Assembly (NCBI GenBank): GCA_021731215.1
Contig: JAKFXU010000482.1
Span: 1-10,325, forward strand
Direction: 5' to 3'
Source of the DNA: Rhodoferax sp.
GTDB taxonomy: Bacteria > Pseudomonadota > Gammaproteobacteria > Burkholderiales > Burkholderiaceae_C
Length of the DNA: 10,325 bases
The position numbers were made by a program, and so were the translations under genes. Positions 7,624 to 10,325 of this stretch are shown here, piece after piece. The number at the start of each line of letters is the position of its first letter. The first letter of the stretch is position 1. The notes under the pieces are model-generated. The model did not search any database, had not been told where the DNA came from, and was given only the letters and a program-made list of their open reading frames with translations.

Positions 7624-7651
7624 ATTATTGTATCTCCATGATTTCAGTCAA
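7624..7651 (-). promoter_or_regulatory. Candidate sigma70 promoter of gdhA
   Basis: On the minus strand TTGACT (7646-7651) and AATAAT (7624-7629) are separated by 16 nt, a fair match to -35/-10 hexamers. Transcription would begin near 7617, leaving a leader of about 200 nt before the GTG. The leader contains no terminator-like stem that I can see. Other promoters closer to the gene cannot be excluded, and no sigma54 GG-N10-GC pattern was convincing. Confidence 0.35.
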
Positions 7652-7670
7652 ACGCTATTCACTCCTGCAT

Positions 7671-7721
7671 CCATAGCTGCTTGCGCAATATTTGCGCGAG
7701 CCAAAGCCCAAGCCTTGGCTC
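7671..7721. repeat. Short palindromic repeat-like unit at the 3' end of the ubiD remnant
   Basis: CCATAGCTGCTT is followed by a 15-nt palindrome (GCGCAA, TAT, TTGCGC; 7683-7697) and then by the inverted pair GAGCCAA (7698-7704) and TTGGCTC (7715-7721). The ATAGCTGCTTGCGC... layout resembles a dispersed intergenic repeat I recall from Comamonadaceae genomes, but only one copy is seen here. On the minus strand the second hairpin directly follows the UbiD-type stop codon and may have been that gene's terminator. Confidence 0.4.
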
Positions 7722-8066
7722 ACAAGCCCAGCGTCCGCCAGCCCTGACCCATGCGGGGCCGTCACCGCGGTGCTCATCTTCATCGGGCGACCCCACTCGC
7801 GGCTGGTCTCACCCGGCCACTTGTGGGTGGCGTCAATGCCCATCTTGCTGCCCAGCCCGCTCACGGGGGAGGCGAAGTCGAGGTAGTCGATCGGCGTGCT
7901 GTCGACCAGCAGGGTGTCGCGCGTCGGGCGGCTTGCCGGTGTAGGTGGAGTGGTAAATCGGCGCGCGTTTTTGTGTGATGCGGTCGATGGTGAAGACCGG
8001 AAACCAGTCCTGCTCGTTGTAATAGCCGGTGTGATCGCCGTACTGGCCTTCGAGCGCGCGCATCAT
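7720..8066 (-). pseudogene. Wrecked ubiD-like decarboxylase gene (copy B)
   Basis: UbiD-family enzymes are prenylated-FMN-dependent decarboxylases of about 490 residues; UbiD itself acts in ubiquinone synthesis. From 8066 leftward one frame reads [17 protein letters not shown], then [19 protein letters not shown], a clear central UbiD segment. The frame then shifts, and the text jumps to [34 protein letters not shown] and [10 protein letters not shown], which belong near the C-terminus. Roughly 115 residues normally found between these blocks are missing. A second shift near 7770 restores GWRTLGL and a stop at 7720-7722, matching the usual family ending. The whole N-terminal half is absent. 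It is thus 5'-truncated, internally deleted and frameshifted, and cannot make an active enzyme. Another intact ubiD elsewhere would be expected if ubiquinone is made. Confidence 0.85.
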
Positions 8067-8317
8067 CAGTAAGTGGCCTGACCATCAAACCGGCCTGACT
8101 CACACAGATTCTTGCTCAGCAGTGTCCGGTATTGTTCGTGATCTTCTGGCTTTTTTGCGGGAAAGAGACTATCCCAGTAAGTCGTCCAGAACCAGATTCG
8201 CCAAGGGCCCAACACCATTTTGTGCAACTCACCACCGCCTTCGCTGGCCGGCGCATTGTCGATTGGCTGACCGGGGACCAGTTGCCGCGCATTTGTTAAG
8301 ACCCAAGGTGAGCGCAC
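8067..8317 (-). pseudogene. Gene remnant, possibly from an alpha/beta-hydrolase
   Basis: An open frame of about 83 codons begins just after the fucose dehydrogenase stop and runs to TAC-TGA next to the ubiD remnant. The segment reading MVLGPWRIWFWTTYWDSLFP, then KKPEDHEQYRTLLSKNL and ESGRFDG, resembles the lid or C-terminal part of alpha/beta-hydrolase proteins as I recall them. There is no nucleophile elbow, no catalytic His and no proper N-terminus. The GTG at the frame's start has no clear ribosome site. The frame ends at the junction with ubiD sequence, suggesting a deletion fused two truncated genes. A short functional peptide cannot be excluded, but decay is likelier. Confidence 0.45.
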
Positions 8318-8320
8318 CCA

Positions 8321-9106
<786 letters not shown>

Positions 9107-9118
9107 TCATGTTTCGAT

Positions 9119-9991
9119 TCAAATCGTCAATCCGTAAATGCGCATGGCATTCGCGCCCCAAAACGCCTGCTGCTCATGGCTGTCAAGGCGCGATTCAGCC
9201 CAGCTTTGCGCGATGGCATGAACAGATTGGTAGTCGGCAGCCAGCTGGCAGACGGGCCAGTCCGACCCGAACATCAGGCGCCCGGGCCCGAAGGCTTCCA
9301 GAGCCACATCAAAACACTGCTGGATATGCAGAATGTCGGCTGCGCTGGGATCATCCTGATGTTGCCAGTCGGTCTCGGTCACCAGACCCGAGAGTTTGCA
9401 ACTGACATGGGGCAGACGGGCCAGTTGCAGCAAAGCTTGTGTCCACTGGCGCCTTGACTCCGGATGCGCCTGCCAATGCCGAATCGCGGGTTTGCCCACA
9501 TGGTCAAGCACCAGTTCATGCTGGTCATGCCGGGCGCAAAAATTGGCCACCATCGGCAGTTGATGCGCAAACACCAACACGTCGTACACCAGTTGCTGAC
9601 GCTGCAGGCGGACTAGTCCCTGATTGAAAGCCGGGTTGCCGATCACAGCGGCCAGATTCGGCTCATCCTGCAACAGATGGCGAAAGCCTTTGAGTTTTGC
9701 CTGACCGCGCCAGCGTGCCAGATCCGCGCCAAGTGTGGCGCTGGTCAAATCTGCCCAGCCGACCACGCCCAGGATGTACGGGTGGTTTGCCGCCAGATCG
9801 AGCAAAAAATCCGTTTCTTCCGGACAGCATCGGGCCTGTACGGCGACCACCCCCTGCACGGCGCAGGCGTCGATGCCGGGCCTGCTATCGGCGGGGCGTT
9901 GATGCCAGCGCAGAATCGGCATGTCTTCGGATATCCATGGGAAATCCTGGGGTTCAAAGTGCCAGAAATGCTGGTGGGTGTCGATTTTCAT
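9119..9991 (-). CDS. L-fuconolactonase (amidohydrolase family, COG3618)
   Basis: 290 residues, a TIM-barrel amidohydrolase that hydrolyses L-fucono-lactone to L-fuconate. Motifs in order: IDTHQHFWHF (3-12) with the first metal or active-site histidines, VVAVQA (48-53), LKGFRHLLQDEP (100-111), VLDHVGKP (161-168), CKLSGLVTETDW (198-209) and FGSDWPVC (241-248). The C-terminus ends FWGANAMRIYGL, as in relatives. I placed the start at the ATG of MKIDTHQHFW (9991), where the family begins. A GTG at 10093 would add 34 residues with no family similarity and would start within a promoter-like region. No strong Shine-Dalgarno precedes 9991. It is the first gene of a minus-strand operon with the fucose dehydrogenase and diverges from fucU. 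Other sugar lactones are possible substrates, but the neighbours argue for fucose. Confidence 0.9.
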   Translation of the reverse strand: MKIDTHQHFWHFEPQDFPWISEDMPILRWHQRPADSRPGIDACAVQGVVAVQARCCPEETDFLLDLAANHPYILGVVGWADLTSATLGADLARWRGQAKLKGFRHLLQDEPNLAAVIGNPAFNQGLVRLQRQQLVYDVLVFAHQLPMVANFCARHDQHELVLDHVGKPAIRHWQAHPESRRQWTQALLQLARLPHVSCKLSGLVTETDWQHQDDPSAADILHIQQCFDVALEAFGPGRLMFGSDWPVCQLAADYQSVHAIAQSWAESRLDSHEQQAFWGANAMRIYGLTI

Positions 9992-10094
9992 GGTGACTGC
10001 GCTGGTGTGGGTCTGCGTGAACACCCCGCCATGTTGCAGGCCCACAGCCTGGCTGGGTATACGGGTAAACGATAGGCGCAAAACATCCTGCACG

Positions 10095-10124
10095 ATACTA
10101 ACATGTTAGATTGTTAACAGTTAA
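10095..10124 (-). promoter_or_regulatory. Candidate promoter with overlapping operator for the fuconolactonase operon
   Basis: On the minus strand TTAACT (10119-10124) and TAGTAT (10095-10100) are spaced 18 nt apart, plausible -35 and -10 hexamers. Between and overlapping them lie two palindromes: CTAACATGTTAG (10098-10109, perfect) and TGTTAACA (10112-10119, perfect). A repressor bound there would block the promoter. The GT-N2-AC core of the second palindrome is compatible with GntR-type operators. The regulator is not in the window. The resulting leader would be about 97 nt. Confidence 0.5.
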
Positions 10125-10147
10125 ACCTTCACTTTCCCACTTGCATC

Positions 10148-10325
10148 ATGCTGATTGGAATTTCTCCCTTGCTCACGCCCGACTTGCTCCATGCTTTGGC
10201 GTCCATGGGGCATGGTGATGAAATCGTGTTGGCAGACGCCAACTTTCCTTCCACAACGCTCGGCAAACGACTGATTCACTTGCCCGGCGTGTCAGCACCT
10301 GCGGCGCTCCAGGCGGTGCTGTCCG
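10148..10325 (+). CDS. fucU: L-fucose mutarotase (RbsD/FucU family), 3' end outside window
   Basis: Interconverts the alpha and beta anomers of L-fucose so that uptake and oxidation are not limited by slow spontaneous mutarotation. The first 59 codons are in the window and read MLIGISPLLTPDLLHALASM, then GHGDEIVLADANFPSTTLG, closely following the E. coli FucU start. His22 in MGHGDE is the expected catalytic histidine and Asp30 in ADANFP is conserved. The frame is open to the window edge; the full protein is usually about 140-150 residues. The ATG at 10148 is the first in frame and no good Shine-Dalgarno precedes it. It diverges from the lactonase/dehydrogenase operon across 156 bp containing palindromic operator-like sites, suggesting shared regulation. 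Further fucose genes (transporter, fuconate dehydratase) may lie to the right. Confidence 0.9.
   Translation, partial: MLIGISPLLTPDLLHALASMGHGDEIVLADANFPSTTLGKRLIHLPGVSAPAALQAVLS

Noticed and set aside
9992..10093. N-terminal extension of the lactonase from GTG 10093
   Set aside because: The added 34 residues show no family similarity and the start would lie at the predicted transcription start region. The family begins at MKIDTHQHFW.

Overview
The window looks like chromosomal DNA of a betaproteobacterium, most likely Comamonadaceae (Rhodoferax/Polaromonas-like). This rests on recalled protein similarity (a Burkholderia-type L-fucose dehydrogenase and lactonase, beta-type UbiD remnants), a GC-rich but uneven composition, and a short palindromic repeat of a kind I associate with that family. 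No database search was possible. I recognise no tRNA, rRNA, CRISPR array, phage gene or intact transposase.

Layout. (1) 122-2725, minus: a large ATP-binding LuxR-type regulator (LAL/MalT-like). Just upstream of its start lies a 234-bp MITE-like element (2763-2996) with 17-bp terminal inverted repeats and a 5-bp direct repeat at its borders. (2) 3302-4649, plus: a small acidic conserved hypothetical protein followed 16 nt later by a DHH-family phosphoesterase. The phosphoesterase overlaps tail-to-tail with a minus-strand aminoglycoside-phosphotransferase-like kinase (4615-5712). (3) 6076-7419, minus: gdhA, a complete hexameric NADP-type glutamate dehydrogenase. Each side of gdhA carries a piece of the same ubiD-like decarboxylase gene in the same orientation: a 46-bp scrap just downstream and a larger wreck upstream (7720-8066) with an internal deletion and frameshifts. 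The larger wreck abuts a remnant that may come from an alpha/beta-hydrolase. (4) 8321-10325: part of a non-phosphorylative L-fucose catabolic cluster. L-fuconolactonase and L-fucose dehydrogenase form a minus-strand operon, and an L-fucose mutarotase (fucU, cut by the window end) diverges on the plus strand.

How the genes fit together. FucU interconverts L-fucose anomers, the dehydrogenase oxidises fucose to the lactone and the lactonase opens it to L-fuconate. The divergent intergenic region holds two adjacent palindromes between promoter-like hexamers, which would suit a GntR-type or similar local repressor. The DHH protein, the small acidic protein and the kinase form a compact high-GC block of unknown purpose. 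The stretch from 5713 to 8320 around gdhA shows deletion, duplication and gene decay. I found no clearly new multi-gene system. The best leads are the MITE, the gdhA-flanking ubiD duplication, the DHH/small-protein/kinase block and the fucose operator.
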